A DNA stretch of 64,000 bases. Source: Isoetes taiwanensis (taxonomy: Eukaryota; Streptophyta; Lycopodiopsida; Isoetales; Isoetaceae). The position numbers and the translations under genes are program-made. The DNA lies in contig JAJEKV010000014.1 of the NCBI GenBank assembly GCA_021234155.1, positions 19,793,513 through 19,857,512 on the forward strand, given 5' to 3'. Shown piece by piece: positions 35,484-48,287 of the stretch (its first letter is position 1; each line of letters begins with the position of its first letter). Below the pieces are notes generated by a model. The model searched no databases and was not told the origin of the DNA. It was given only the letters and a program-made list of their open reading frames with translations.

Positions 35484-38400
35484 TGCAATGGACTACCAAA
35501 GATCATATAATGTATGAAAATAGCAAAATAAAATTTGTAAACCTAGAAAGAAAAACATTGGAATAATATAAACAAGAATATTGATGCCATTCTTTTTGAA
35601 CATGTGAGAAGTCCACCAATAACATTGGCAGCTCTTCAAGATAGAAACATATCGGATATTTGAACCCATAGAACAAAGCTATACCGATATCGGATAAGCT
35701 TGGAGTTAGCCATTATAAGAAATTCAAAAACTATAAGGACTCATTTTGAGAAAATGTGGCCATGGCGGGTTGATTAATCCCATCGTATTTTGCCATCCTA
35801 TTGCGGAGGGAGTTCTTTGCCAAAACCCCTTTTCCTACACAAACCCTAAGCGGATATGTAGAAACCCTAAGCGAGATCCCCGTCTTGCATGCTCTTCAAA
35901 GAATAATACAAATAATTCTTTTTGTGAATAGGAACATATAATGTGCAACCATTTGCAAAACCATAGATAAAATGCCATTCAAATATAAAAATCAATGTGC
36001 AACCATTGCAAAACCATAGATAAAATGCCATTGAATATAAGAATCCAATGTGCACTCTAGATATCTTGATTGGTATGCGTTATTGTCGGGCCCATGAAAT
36101 CATATGAAAACCATGCCAAAAAAGTATAAAATTACAAAAAACCCCATTTATAATGCTAGATATTGTATTGAACATCTCGAGGAATGCTATAGGAATTCCG
36201 CATAACATCGATTTAATAATTTAGCCTTCTTCTAATTCATGTTATCGTTCATCAATTCACCGGATTATGAATTGTCCCATTAGAAGTCATTTCCAAAGTT
36301 GATGGCTTTGAGAATGACAACAAATGCGACATTATAATCTTACAACACCTCTTTAAGGGAGGAGAGACTTTACTTTGTAGCATGTGATACAAAAATCTTT
36401 TTATCCTAGTCTTATGGTTACATTGAATTACCTTTCCCCGATACTTTCCTTCCAAACCAAAGCCAAATTTTGAATATTTGTTTTGTTGTAAAGGAGGATC
36501 TTAAGGTGTTTGTCTCCCAATTTCCTTTTCATTTTGCAAGTTAAAATTTTTTAAGAATAGCCTTGAGCTATACGTTTTATGGTGGTATCTCTTGAGACAA
36601 CTATTATATGCGTAGCATACTAGTTGGTCTTGTAAATTTTATTCTTTTCCAGAAATTTGGACTTGAAAACTTTTAGCCTAAGGGGGCTAGACTTGGTTAA
36701 AACTGATTGTGGACTCAATGGGGTTGCCTGCAGATGGACTTGGATTTGTATTAGATTGCCATATAATTTCTTGATCGGCGATGATCAATCGGGAAGGGGA
36801 GGAATTGATTATAATGGTGCTTTCGGAAAAATGGCTACAAAACAAAGAGAATGAGAAATAAAAGTCAAAATTAATTTGAAACCATCTAAACAAGTTATAT
36901 TTAGACCTCTAGGAAGAGGTAGTTAAATTAGACAAAGATTTTAATGGTATTATAAGGATTTACGATAGGAATAGCCAGGCGTCCACTATAGGAGCGGCTA
37001 TATTACAATGGTGAGCGACTTTAGTAACAAAAGGGTTGAAAACCATATATACATACCTAAGACCCACAAAGAGGAATGATGGACGTTTGGGAATGCGGTG
37101 GGAATCTTGACCCGGATCTTCAATAGATATATCGATTCAAGGTAGGCGGATTGGTGGGCGATTGACATTAAAGATCATTTCTATAAAAATAAATAGACTC
37201 CATCAAGCGGCCTGTTATGCGGATGGTGATTCGGATCAATGTTTCACCAACTCCAAACACCAATATGCCTCAACACCTTTTCCATTTCTATATTTTTATT
37301 CATGATACCTCGAGGAAGATGGCATAATCAATGTGGCGGGTGGGTGATTGATTGGTGAATCTTGTGATCCTTTAAAATTCGGGTTCACCGCCCACTTCTT
37401 TGGGCTATCTATTCTCTTCAATTTATGGTTTTGCTAGATCTGGGATTCTCTAGTGCTTGAATTGAATCACCTATCATTCAAATACATGTTGGGGCCGATT
37501 GATTTTTCGGTTCAATGAGAATGGTACAATATAGGAACCCATAATTTCTTAGACATTTATGAGAATCCTCCACCAATAGGCTATTTTTGTAGTTGTATGA
37601 TGTTATATGATGACCACACTAATTGCATATTTTCAAGAATATCTTTCTTGCTTGGTTAAGGAATGTTGAATTGGTAGCCTCACAATGTGATTGATCCCAA
37701 ATGAACTCAAATGCGCTAAGGAAAAGCTTTTGAGAGTATTGTAAGGTTTTCTTTAGGCAATGTTGTGGCGTTCTCATTATTTTATCTCTAATATATAATT
37801 GTAATATGGAGGGTAAGGGACCAGCTTAAACCTATTTAAGTATTTTTTTAATCATTTGTTTTAGAATTGGACGCGTGTAAGTGTGAAAATTCGGCATGTC
37901 AAAAGCCTTTACGTGTGTCGGGGAAAAATTCTTAAAACATTACGAGGTCTTTCTAGAAGCTGCTATCACATGTCTCGTTGCCTCTCAAACCTGGGATCAT
38001 AATGAAGACGGATTATTTGATCTTTTTATTGTATATAAAAATTGGAATCATGAGACACAAAGAGTATATCCTTCACATTCTGGGATCGCATGGGACTAGG
38101 AGCGAAAAAATCTTGGAAAACACAATTGTTGTTGCAATAGTGACCGCGGGACTACAATAGAGTAAATTATATAATGTGAAAGGAGGCTATAGCAATAAAA
38201 TTTAGCAACCACTAAAAAAAAAAAACATTGAATAATAAACAAGATATTGATGCCATTTCTTTTTGAACACAAGGAGTCCCACCAATAACATTAGCAGCTC
38301 TTCAAGATAGAAACATATCGGATATTTGAACCCATAGAGACAAAGCTATACGGGATATCGGCATTTGGAGTTTAGAAATTGAAATTCAAAACTATGAGAC

Positions 38401-40734
38401 CTTTGAAACCTTTGAGACCTATTGCCCATGGTTAAATTGGTATCCCGCCTTTGCCATCTATTGCCGGATCCCAATCTAATTGCTGCAAAACCCCTTTCCT
38501 GCACAAACCCGAAAAAGTGATATTAACACAAAAAGAAATCAGATTAAAGATGCTTGCATGTTTGAGGCCCTTCAAGCCCGGGAATCAAAATTGGAAGCCC
38601 AAATAACGGGCTTTTGTGAATAGGAACTATAAAATGTGCAACCATTGCAAAAAAATAGAAAAAATGCCATTCAAATCGAAAAGTTCAATGTAGGCAACCA
38701 TTGCAAAACCATAGATTAAAATACCTTGGTTCGAATATAGGATTCAATGATGAAGTATCTAAATTATTGATATCAAAAATTAGCCGATTGCTTATGGCCC
38801 ATGAAATTCTATGAAAACCTGCCCAAAAGCGGTGGAATAAAATCTTTGTCAAAAACCCCTTGACAAAATAATGCTAGTTTGTACATTAGAACATCAATCG
38901 TGAATTGCTATGTCGAAATCAAGTTGTAACATCGTTTAAAATTTAGCCTTTTTTTGAAAACAAGGAGGGATTAATGTTTTCTTAACTAAATTGATGGTTT
39001 TGGTTGTAGTTGGGGTTTTCATTTCAACCAAATAGAGAGGTTTTGATTGCTCTACTTTTCAACTTGAATTGATAGTTTACAAATACACAAGGAGGAGAGA
39101 CTTTACTTTGTAGCATGTGTGTGAAACTTAATATCATTGGCTCTCGGTTTTATGGTTACATTGAATTGTTGTTCTCGCAAATATCAATCAGCCCAAAAGG
39201 ATAAATTGAATTTTTGTGTTTTGTTGTTTATACATTTGGTCCAACAAAGTTTTGGCCCCATTCGGGGATCATTTTGCAATTTTAAAATTTGTTGGAAGAA
39301 TTTCCTTGAGCATGACCCGGTGTTTATGCCACTCCAACCTCTTGTAGACAATTAGCGGTTTTAAAAGCACCCAAACTATAGTTCATTGAACCTTGACCAT
39401 TAATAAACATACAAGGCATTAAAAATTACAAAGATATGCAAAGGGTTCTCCAAACCTTTATTCAGATTGTGGAGTAAACTCATTATGCTCATTGAAAACA
39501 TGCAAATTTGAAATATAGCTATGTAACTACTTACACATTATGAAAATGTATAAGGGATGTCTTAGCTATGTAACTATGGCTATGTAATTACTTACACATT
39601 TTTTAGTATAGAGGATTTCTTAGCTATGTAACTTGCACGAACCTCAGTTAAACCCCCAATCCCCAATCAGGGAGCCCCCCCAATTTGAAGCCTTGGTTAC
39701 GTTAGGAAAATGTATAGGGGAAAAAGTAATGTAAATGTATAGGGGAAAAGGTAATATATAGGGAAGGAAGGCGTTGAAGTTGAGCCAACTAGAATGCGGG
39801 ATAAAAGAAGAAAGCGGAAGGTGGAAGCGATAAAAAGAATAGCGGAAGGTGAAGGTTAGACCTATAGAAAAACCTATGTTGTTGGGCGTGAAGAAACAAG
39901 CTCGGACATACAAGATGAAAGGGCTCTCCTTCAAAATCAGCGGTATTATACATATCATATCAATATGTTTTGGATGTCAAGCATGGCGTTGATCGATTTA
40001 AGCATGATTTAAACACATGACGAACCACCATAGGAAGATCCCATTTGGCAAGATGGTGTTTTGATGGTCATCCATAGTTCTAACTTCATAAACAATATGG
40101 AAATTCAAATTTTAGCCTCCTTTGTTTTTCTACTAGCTATGCGTTATGAGGTAAATCGCATTGGCTTAGGGTTTTTAAAGAAACCCTCTGGTAAGAATAC
40201 TAGGGGTTGCAATCTTAGATGCCTTTACGGATATTAAAATATATGCAATGCTTGCTAAGTTGGAAAGTTAGTTTGCAAATGTTTAGTCTTAGCATAGGAC
40301 TAAACAAACAATCAAACAAATTTCATGCTTCGGGTGGTTTTGCAAAGTGCAAAATAGTGAGTCCATGAAACTATTTTAGTATTATCTCCATAAACTTGCC
40401 CCGAGAGGCTAGCATGATTCATATACTCTTCCTCTTCTTTCCACCAAAGATTTTACAACTCTTTGATGGTAAAACTTCCTATGCCTTAATTATCCATTTA
40501 TTCCAATCATCCCAATCATCCACAATCATTTTTGCCCCTCAATCCACATCGATTGAACAAACATGGATGAAAGAAGAAGATAACAACCAAGAAAGCGGAA
40601 AAGGTCCCAAAATGTAAAACACCATTCTTTGCCAGATTGGCCATAGACAATATATGAATAATCAATAGCATGTCACCCAATAACATCATTTTTTTAACCA
40701 TTTAGTAGTGGCGTTCTGCGACAAAATTTTATAT

Positions 40735-40900
40735 GCTATACATATACATACAAAATATATGATACATCACGATCATGTAATGTAATTAGTTAATAGGACA
40801 TAGTAGCTATGCTAAAATTGCATTACTTAATTTAGCTGATTATGCAATCTTAGCTAGTTAATAACTAACTAGTAATGGCGCCCAGCGTTGCTGGGCATAA
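40735..40900. mobile_element. Fragment of a Ty3-type LTR (copy B)
   Basis: This is the counterpart of 15535-15695. It carries an extra GATTATGCAATCTTAGCT-like insertion relative to copy A. The GCCCAGC/GCTGGGC hairpin is identical. Confidence 0.5.
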
Positions 40901-43699
40901 GTTGGGAGCCTATAAATGTTTTAGTCGGAATGAGAAAAATGTATAGTCATAATCCAACTTTATCTTGGGAAATTGAAAAAAGACTTGAGAGGTAGTTTAT
41001 CTTGGGAAATTGCGAAACGACTTGAGAAGTAGGTCGTTTACAGAATAAAACACAAAAATAGGTTGTGGATAGAATATTTCATAAACGTATGAGGTGGCAT
41101 ACTATGATATCATAGTGTCCATATATGGCATCTTGAATGGGTATCCTTCGAAATATATGTCAAGCAAAATCAAATTTAAAGTTAAGAATGGAATGAAAGG
41201 CCTCATATGATGTCTAGAATGCCTAGCATATGACAACATTCTTTGATTCTCAATATTTTGAGTGTTGAATATTCCTTTGGCATTGCAAATTATAAGCAAC
41301 ATTTGAATTAGAGTTCATTTGAATTAGAGTTCATTGTTATTCGATTGAGTGAGAACCAACATAGCATTAAGCAAGAGATTGCAAACTCTCTCTCTCATAG
41401 TATTCCTCAAAAAAAAAAAAATAGCTTGATGATAAATGCGGCTATGTGCATATTCCAAAAACATCAATGGATCAAGTAGCGAAATTTGGGTAAAAGGCTC
41501 TTTGGATGAACACCATCCCTTAATTGAGAGAGATGGGGCGATTGAGCGTTGTGTTTGAAGTCAAGCTGTTGCTCAGATTGCATTGTAAACTTGAAATTGT
41601 AATTACCTCAATGTTCAAATTTGCACTTACTGCAGATACTTAATAAGAATGTAAATCGATTGGCGTGGCGAAATCGGCATTCTTTCTCAAGGCGAGCATG
41701 CATGCATTGCATGCGTCGCATACATGCATCGCATGCGTTTTGGGGTCGTTCATCGGGTTGGGTGTTTGCTACTTATTGCGAGTTCTTCATCGGCGTTTCC
41801 AGGCTTCCTCTTCTCTCGGTGGTACCTTATTCTCTTTGATTTGTTTTCGAGGCGGGGAGGGGCTTCTTCACCTGGTTTGGCCAATTTGGCGTTGCTTTCC
41901 TGCTATCCTTTCCGGCCTTTAGCCTTCATCCTGTGACCTTCGTCCCTCGATCCTAGTTTGTTAAGGAAGTCCTTTGGTATTGAGGGCTTTGTTGGTTTCA
42001 TGCGGTCGCGGTGCAAGAATGTCGTCGATTCGGCGTAGCGAATCGGCATTCTTGCTCAAGGCGAGCATGCATGCTCACATCGTCGCATGCATGCATCGCA
42101 TCGTTTTGGGCCGTTCATCGGGTTGGGTGTTTGCTACTTATTGCGAGTTCTTCATCGGCGTTTCATCGGCGCTTCCTCTTCTCTTATTCTCTTTGAACCC
42201 ACCCTCCCCCTTCTTTGTTTATTATATTTTGTACAAGTTACGTTTATCATGTTTTTCCACCCGGTGGGTGATGCTTTTCCACCCAGCGGGTGATGCTATT
42301 CTTTGGTATGTTTCTCATTTGTTGTTGGTGATGTGCGGTGGGTTGGCGGCGCCATCCGTTTTGACTTCTCCATGCGGCGGGTTTTGGGGCGATTCTATGC
42401 CTTACGTTTGTCTAAGCCCCTTGCGAAGGCTTATCACTAGGGTTTTCCTCGAAAACCGAAGGGTGAGGTTTTTAATCCGGTGATAAGCTTTCGGCGGTAC
42501 ATCAACCACTCATCTATTAGCATTGTATTTGTTTTGGGGTCCAAATGATATAATTGGATTTTCCCTTTATTTTTAGGTGGGTAGTTCGCATGTGTGCGGC
42601 TATCCCTGTATCCTCATTGTAGAAAATCTGCTGAGATGAATGAGAAGCCTATCTATCGCTTTGTTGGTTTCATGCGAGTCGCAGTGCAAGAATGGCTTAA
42701 AGAGCACATGTTGAAGACAACTGCTAAGCATGAATACTATAATCTGTAGGCTTATTAAGAACTTCGTAAGTGTCAATACCATAATCTGTTGGCTTGTCTT
42801 CACCTAGCCAGTGTGCTTGTCAAAAAAGCATTATACGTTCTCAACACAGAATTATAGGGCGCTACCATTGTCATATTGAACCACGTCTATGATAGATCAA
42901 ATCTTATCACGCAGCTACATGACTCAATGTCACAGATGTGGACATTAATACATTCAAAACTAAAGCTTACTTTCAAACTTAATTAAATCTGCCAAAGGAT
43001 GGCATCCTGACAAAAAGCTTTTTTACACCACAGCTCTGCACCTGTCCAACTCCCGCATTCATAAGCAGCTAACAATAAGTAATGACCATGCGGTTTTAAG
43101 CAATTTCTCCTTTTTCATGCAACTTTCCTGATCGTGCAAGCATATCCACCATGCAAATATAGTGATTCTCTATTAACACAATACTATATTCTTTCATTAG
43201 ATTAAAATAGTGGTGGCCCTTTTTTCACGGGCCGACCCTAGACATGTGAATGTCCGTAAGTCGAGTTTCAACCTTAATTTACGCATCTTCTCAAAATTTG
43301 ATTTCATTACTCATGCTAAATGCTTTTATCATTCAAGATAAAAGATCAAATGCTACTTCTATTTCAATAGAGAACATGCGTGTCAACTAAAGTATTGCCA
43401 ACAAAAATGTCTCTTGAGCTCAATGTGTATTTTCACCTTTTGTCTAGGACCTTACATGCTAATAAAGAGGTAACACATGTGAAGATGTTTGATAAGATTC
43501 CATCCATTTTCTTCTCTTCAAAAGCTTTTAATGAAACTTCATCAACACCATTTTCTGAATATCCTAGAATTAGTGCAAGCTAAAATCCAACATCTCAAAT
43601 CAAATTGGCAATCTGATAAAGTATTTCTTGGGCCTCTATCGATTGCCGCGCATTTAGTGTGCATAGCAAGCACAACAAACAAATGTTTTCATACCCCTA

Positions 43700-44171
43700 C
43701 CTCAAAAGTTCCTGGCGTATCTCTCTACCCATGTCTAAGGCTCATAAGCTAGCACAAACCTCCATATGCAAACAAACGTCTCCACATTAGAAAATATGCC
43801 CACGAAGTTCCATTTCTTTAAATAATGTTAACGATTGCGAACCCAATGCATTACTGCCGAAGATCTGAGAAAATGGGTCGGCTCGTGTTTCTTCGAGTAT
43901 TCTACCAGTTGTTGCATCTCTGAACAACATTTTCAGAACAACGATAATACTGTAGAAGAATTGCATATTTGTCAAATCATGACATGACTCTGCAAGAGGG
44001 GCAATATAACTGGCTATGGCATCCTTCCTTGACCGCCCCGCAACCCTTAAAATTTTCGGGTGCAAGAATCCATGCGATCTGCGAGAATCCTTTGCAACCA
44101 TCATATGCCATAATTTGTTGTTGCAAGATCGAGCTTCTGGCACACATAATGAAGAGGAGCCATCGGATCAA
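43700..44171 (-). pseudogene. Second PPR-like relic (copy B)
   Basis: This is the counterpart of 18500-18970, open for 118 residues (44143-43787) and ending in SQSLTLFKEMELRG. The upstream residues do not form convincing repeats. A degenerate PPR fragment is the best explanation. Confidence 0.4.
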
Positions 44172-44439
44172 TCAAACCCTCTTTAATTAGATCTCGGATA
44201 AACTGAAGCGGCACAAGCGCCCAGACAATGACGAACTAAACGAATTATGATGTATTCTAACAGGATTGAACTCAAACGCCGGCCTTTGAGCATGCAAACA
44301 AAAGCTATAAGAAGAAACGCTGATTCTGGAAGGAATGGAAAAGGAAAATGAGATGTTTTCGAAAAGTGTTAGGAAAATAGGGTTAGGGTTTGGTTGACGA
44401 CATACTTACCCAATAACATTATAATAAAAGATTATGTTA

Positions 44440-44803
44440 ATTAGCTATTAATTAAGCTAATTAGGCTAATTAGCAAGTGCTACTCGGGCCAAATCGGTTG
44501 GCCCTAATAGATTGCTAATCCAGGTATAATCAAAATTGGGGTGGACAATTTTGCCCCAAATCAATTTGGGGGATTTGGGAGAGGAGGAGCAGCTTGTTCA
44601 AACCAGAGAGATGGAGATTTTGAGAGACGACGCTTCTAGCCAAAATACCGATTAGTGTGTAGATAGCTTGAGCTTCTAGCTAGAATTAAACCTTGTATGA
44701 TTAGATGAATGGTTAATCTTTTATTGTTGTTTAAATTGAGGTTATGGATGCATTTATGATTTATATAGTTCCTTTGTTGCATCTCTTCTGCTTGTGGGAT
44801 AAG
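44440..44803 (+). mobile_element. Partial Ty3-type LTR entered by the LINE (copy B)
   Basis: This matches 19240-19605, with a few extra bases near 44480, and ends at the same GGGATAAG junction with the LINE tail. Confidence 0.65.
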
Positions 44804-44887
44804 AATAGAATAGAATAGAATAGATTTTTTAGCGCCCACGGAGACCGATTGGCCTATGGGACCCAAACAAAAAGAGAGCAGCAAGCG

Positions 44888-44954
44888 TATTACTGACAGG
44901 ATTAAAAAACCCCTGCCCCAAAGGGTTTTCGAGGGAAAAACCTTAGCAGTAATA
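44888..44954 (-). other. LINE 3' UTR hairpin (copy B; same in copy A at 19691-19757)
   Basis: An 8-bp perfect stem TATTACTG/CAGTAATA encloses, in LINE sense, GGTTTTTCCCTCGAAAACCC, a short CCC-TTTG-GGG loop and GGGGTTTTTTAATCC. It sits about 60 bases upstream of the microsatellite tail. Its likely role is recognition of the RNA 3' end by the element's reverse transcriptase. Confidence 0.6.
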
Positions 44955-44994
44955 AGTATGCTGGTACGCTGTACAATTGTATAGGACAGTTCAA

Positions 44995-47900
44995 TACCAT
45001 CCCGGAGGACACAACTGAGTCCGTGCATCCATAACCTCCTGGAGGTATTACCCCAACAAACTCACTGACGCCGTATTCAATAACTCATGCAACGGTTGGC
45101 CAGGCACTAGTAATCGAACATACCGCTCTCGGATATGGGCAAACGCTGGGCAGATCTGGAGGGCATGACATTCATCCTCAATGGCGCCCTGGTGGTAACA
45201 CTGACAAAGCCTTTGCTCTCATGCTTCCCGAGCCCAACGTCATGTCTCAATGCGGAGGGGATGTGCACCCGTGCAAATGGAAGCTATAAGTCTGCGCTTC
45301 TTCATGGGCAACTGGGTGTACAAGTACTGGTGTGGACCTCTCGTGAGCCTAGGATTTACTTGCTGCTGATAGTGTGCCAGCTTAACGTGCGTCAGAGCAT
45401 CTGCATCCCAGAGCTTGTGAAGGAAAGTAGCATCTAGGTACAACTTAAGTGCCTTGTGATCTTTCTTTGTCCTTACATGTACACATCTATTTGCCTGTAC
45501 ACCCCAGGTGAGAGCCATTGAGCTTGCTTGTCCTTCCAGCAGGATTTCAGGCATTGGGGACCCATCGCCATGGCCAAAGCAAGGTTGGGCAAGCATGTAT
45601 ATATCACCCATAGCGACCACCTTCTGGAAGTAAATGATATGGCGTTCCAATGCAGCCTGTGGGGTAGAAAACCTGTCTCCTGGAGTAGGATCTGGTATGG
45701 AACTGTGGACTTTACCCCAAGGACTCGTGCCAAGAAGGCTTTATGCACATGCTCGAGGTCATTCCAGGTGTTGAGGGATATTACCGGACCCCACACTTTT
45801 GTCCCATATAAAAGGACCGGCTCGACCAAGGCCCGAAACAAGTGAGACAGGTGGCCCTAGGCATACAACTCTGCCTTGTGGCTGTTGTTCTGCATGGCAT
45901 ATAGTGCTTTCCAACCCGCCGTGGCCCGCAACCTGCTGGCAGCATCCCAATGGGTGTAGAGAACTCGATCCCCAAGTACTTGTAGGTCGGAGCCACCTCT
46001 ACATCTTGTCCTTGGTAAGTGAATGAGGGAAGCTTTGGCTGACAGGATGATGAAACTAGCAGCACCCTAGTTTTGGCCAAATTAACTCGCATGCAAGTGA
46101 ATCGGCAAAAAGTGTCAAGTGCATCCAGGTGATGTTGCATGTCCTCTGGATTATAGGCCAGGAGGTTGACATCGTCAGCATGTATGAGTTGCCGGATTGT
46201 GTGATGTATGAGATGGGCGCTCGCACCTCAATGCTCAGAGAGCCAATCTTCGGTGGTCAATGTATAGGCCAAAGAGTGTGGGGGGAGGGGGCAACCCGGC
46301 GCACTCAATACCTACTGATTCTTGGCTGTCTGGCGATGTGATACGGCTGAGCATGCCTCATTATAGCCTACATACGCATTACGCAAGTCAAGGGGGTCCC
46401 CATTTGCCGCACTCTGTCCCATAACTTTGTCAGGGCCCGGCGTGGTCAAAAGCTTTTGCGAAATCCCGCGAAACAACGATCGGGTTTTGTGGTGATTCTT
46501 GCTATCCTCAATCAATGTCGCAGAGTGAAGATATGATCAATGGTGGAATGTCGGGCGAAAGCACTTTGTGTCGAGCTTCGCACATCTGCCTCGTCTGCCC
46601 ATATTATCAGCCGTTGCTCAAGGATGCCAGCCAACAGTTTTGCAAAGAGAGAGCTGATCATAATAGTGAAATAGTTGGTCGGGCATTGAGGGTCCCTTGC
46701 CTTGTATATGGGCACAACTCTACTAGTGGTCCCTGGGGAGGGGAAGCCTTCTTGTAATGCTTTATTGAATAATGCCGTGAGGACAAGCACTAGTGGAGGC
46801 CCAGCCCATTTCAGAAGTTCCGCTTGCATGCCATCTAAATTTGCTGCCTTCCCATTAGCTAGACGTTGTAGGCCCATGATGACATCCCCCTCTGTGATGA
46901 CCAGAGCCATGCCTATCTGTGGAGGGACTGGTGTCCGGCCCCCGAGCGGGTTGTAAAGCTGTTGTAAGTACTGACCCATTGCTCCGAGGTGATATTCCCT
47001 GTGGGCTGTACAATCTTGCTCAAGACCCTTCTCCAGAATGTCTTGGGGTGCCGATCCAGGAGACCAAACATCTGTTGATGATGCTCTGCGAGGTATCTGG
47101 CTTTCTTGTTCTTGAGGAAGGAGCGGTATTGACTGATGGCCTGTGGGCGAGATGTGGGATCAGTGACTTGCCGGAGTGTGTGTTTGAGCTCCCGACATTC
47201 ATCATCGAACCATCTATTGCGGGGGAAGGTGGTAGCGCCCGAGGTTCGCCGTGAGCGGCCTCCCCCAAAGCATCTCTCGGCCGGTTTGTCGCCGGTGGAG
47301 TGAGTCGGTGAGCAGATTGTTGTTGAAGTGTGGGGAGTTGCAGCAGTCCTGCCAGGTCATGCTCAAGCAGCTGGGCATAAGTCCCTACACGGTCATAGTC
47401 CAGGCGCAGCTGGGGCATCTGGGGTGTTGAGGCAGTAGATGCACGGGGAGCTTGCCAATGGAGATGCGAGCGAACGGGGGGCTGGTGGTCGAGTCTACTT
47501 CCTCGTCGAAAGTAATGCATTCCAATGGAAAAATGGGTAAGAGGTGCAGATCTTGTTCCTCAACCAGCAGATAATCCACCACACTGGAGCCGCCCCCTTG
47601 GTTCTCCTGTCTACAAGTGCAGCGGCTGGAAGATGGCCATTGTGCCAACCCATTACAAATAACCAGGTCAAAGATACTACCCAGCAACAACAACTGCCTG
47701 CCATAGCGCGAAATATGGTTGTCGTCTGATATCCTTGGCCAAGCCACCTCTGCGGGGTTCAACTGCAAGACGTCCTCAGCCAGGGGCTCAAATTTTGGGA
47801 CCTGCTCGGCTCCCGTGCGTGCATTAAAGTCGCCAAGCAACATAACCTTGCCCAACTGTTTGTGTTGCCCTATGTCATCATATAGATCGACATAGGGCTC

Positions 47901-48272
47901 CAATCTATCCACATCCGAATGAGTGTTATAAAAGTTGCTCTCGGCATGTGGAAAGTAGCATGCTGCTATGAAGAGAATGCTACCACTGTCATGCTACATG
48001 CGCACCCACAAGTAGCGATTGTACCTGTCTGTTTTGTGCAGCGAGACTGAGTGCCCCAAGGTTGCACGATAGCAGCAAGCAACCCCACCATGCCCTCGCT
48101 TGCCTGTGCACTCATTGAACACCGAGAAATGCAGATAGCCTGGGAGGTTCGGCAGTCTGTGCCCTGCATGTTCCCATGTTTCCATGAGGAAAATGAGATC
48201 CATATCTGGTGTAATAGAGTTGAGACTCTCGCCTTTCTGCCAAGGGAAGCCCCGACAGTTCCAAGATACCAT
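44995..48272 (-). CDS. LINE ORF2: endonuclease and reverse transcriptase, frames interrupted
   Basis: The frame starts MVSWNCRGFPW (48272), typical of the exonuclease-endonuclease-phosphatase domain. Further marks are DLIFLMETWE, VMLLGDFNAR (about 47840) and SVVDYLL (about 47580). The reverse transcriptase follows: GMQAELLKWAGPP, VVPIYKARDPQCPTN (about 46715-46670), ARHSTIDHIFTLR, the active site as HADDVNLLA (about 46170), and VNLAKTRVLL. A Cys/His-type end with GAIEDECHALQIC lies near 45180-45150, as in L1 ORF2. Expected length is about 1,050-1,100 residues. At least five frame changes occur, several next to CAG or CTG differences between copies. Confidence 0.8.
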
Positions 48273-48287
48273 CCCGAGGCACAGTTC

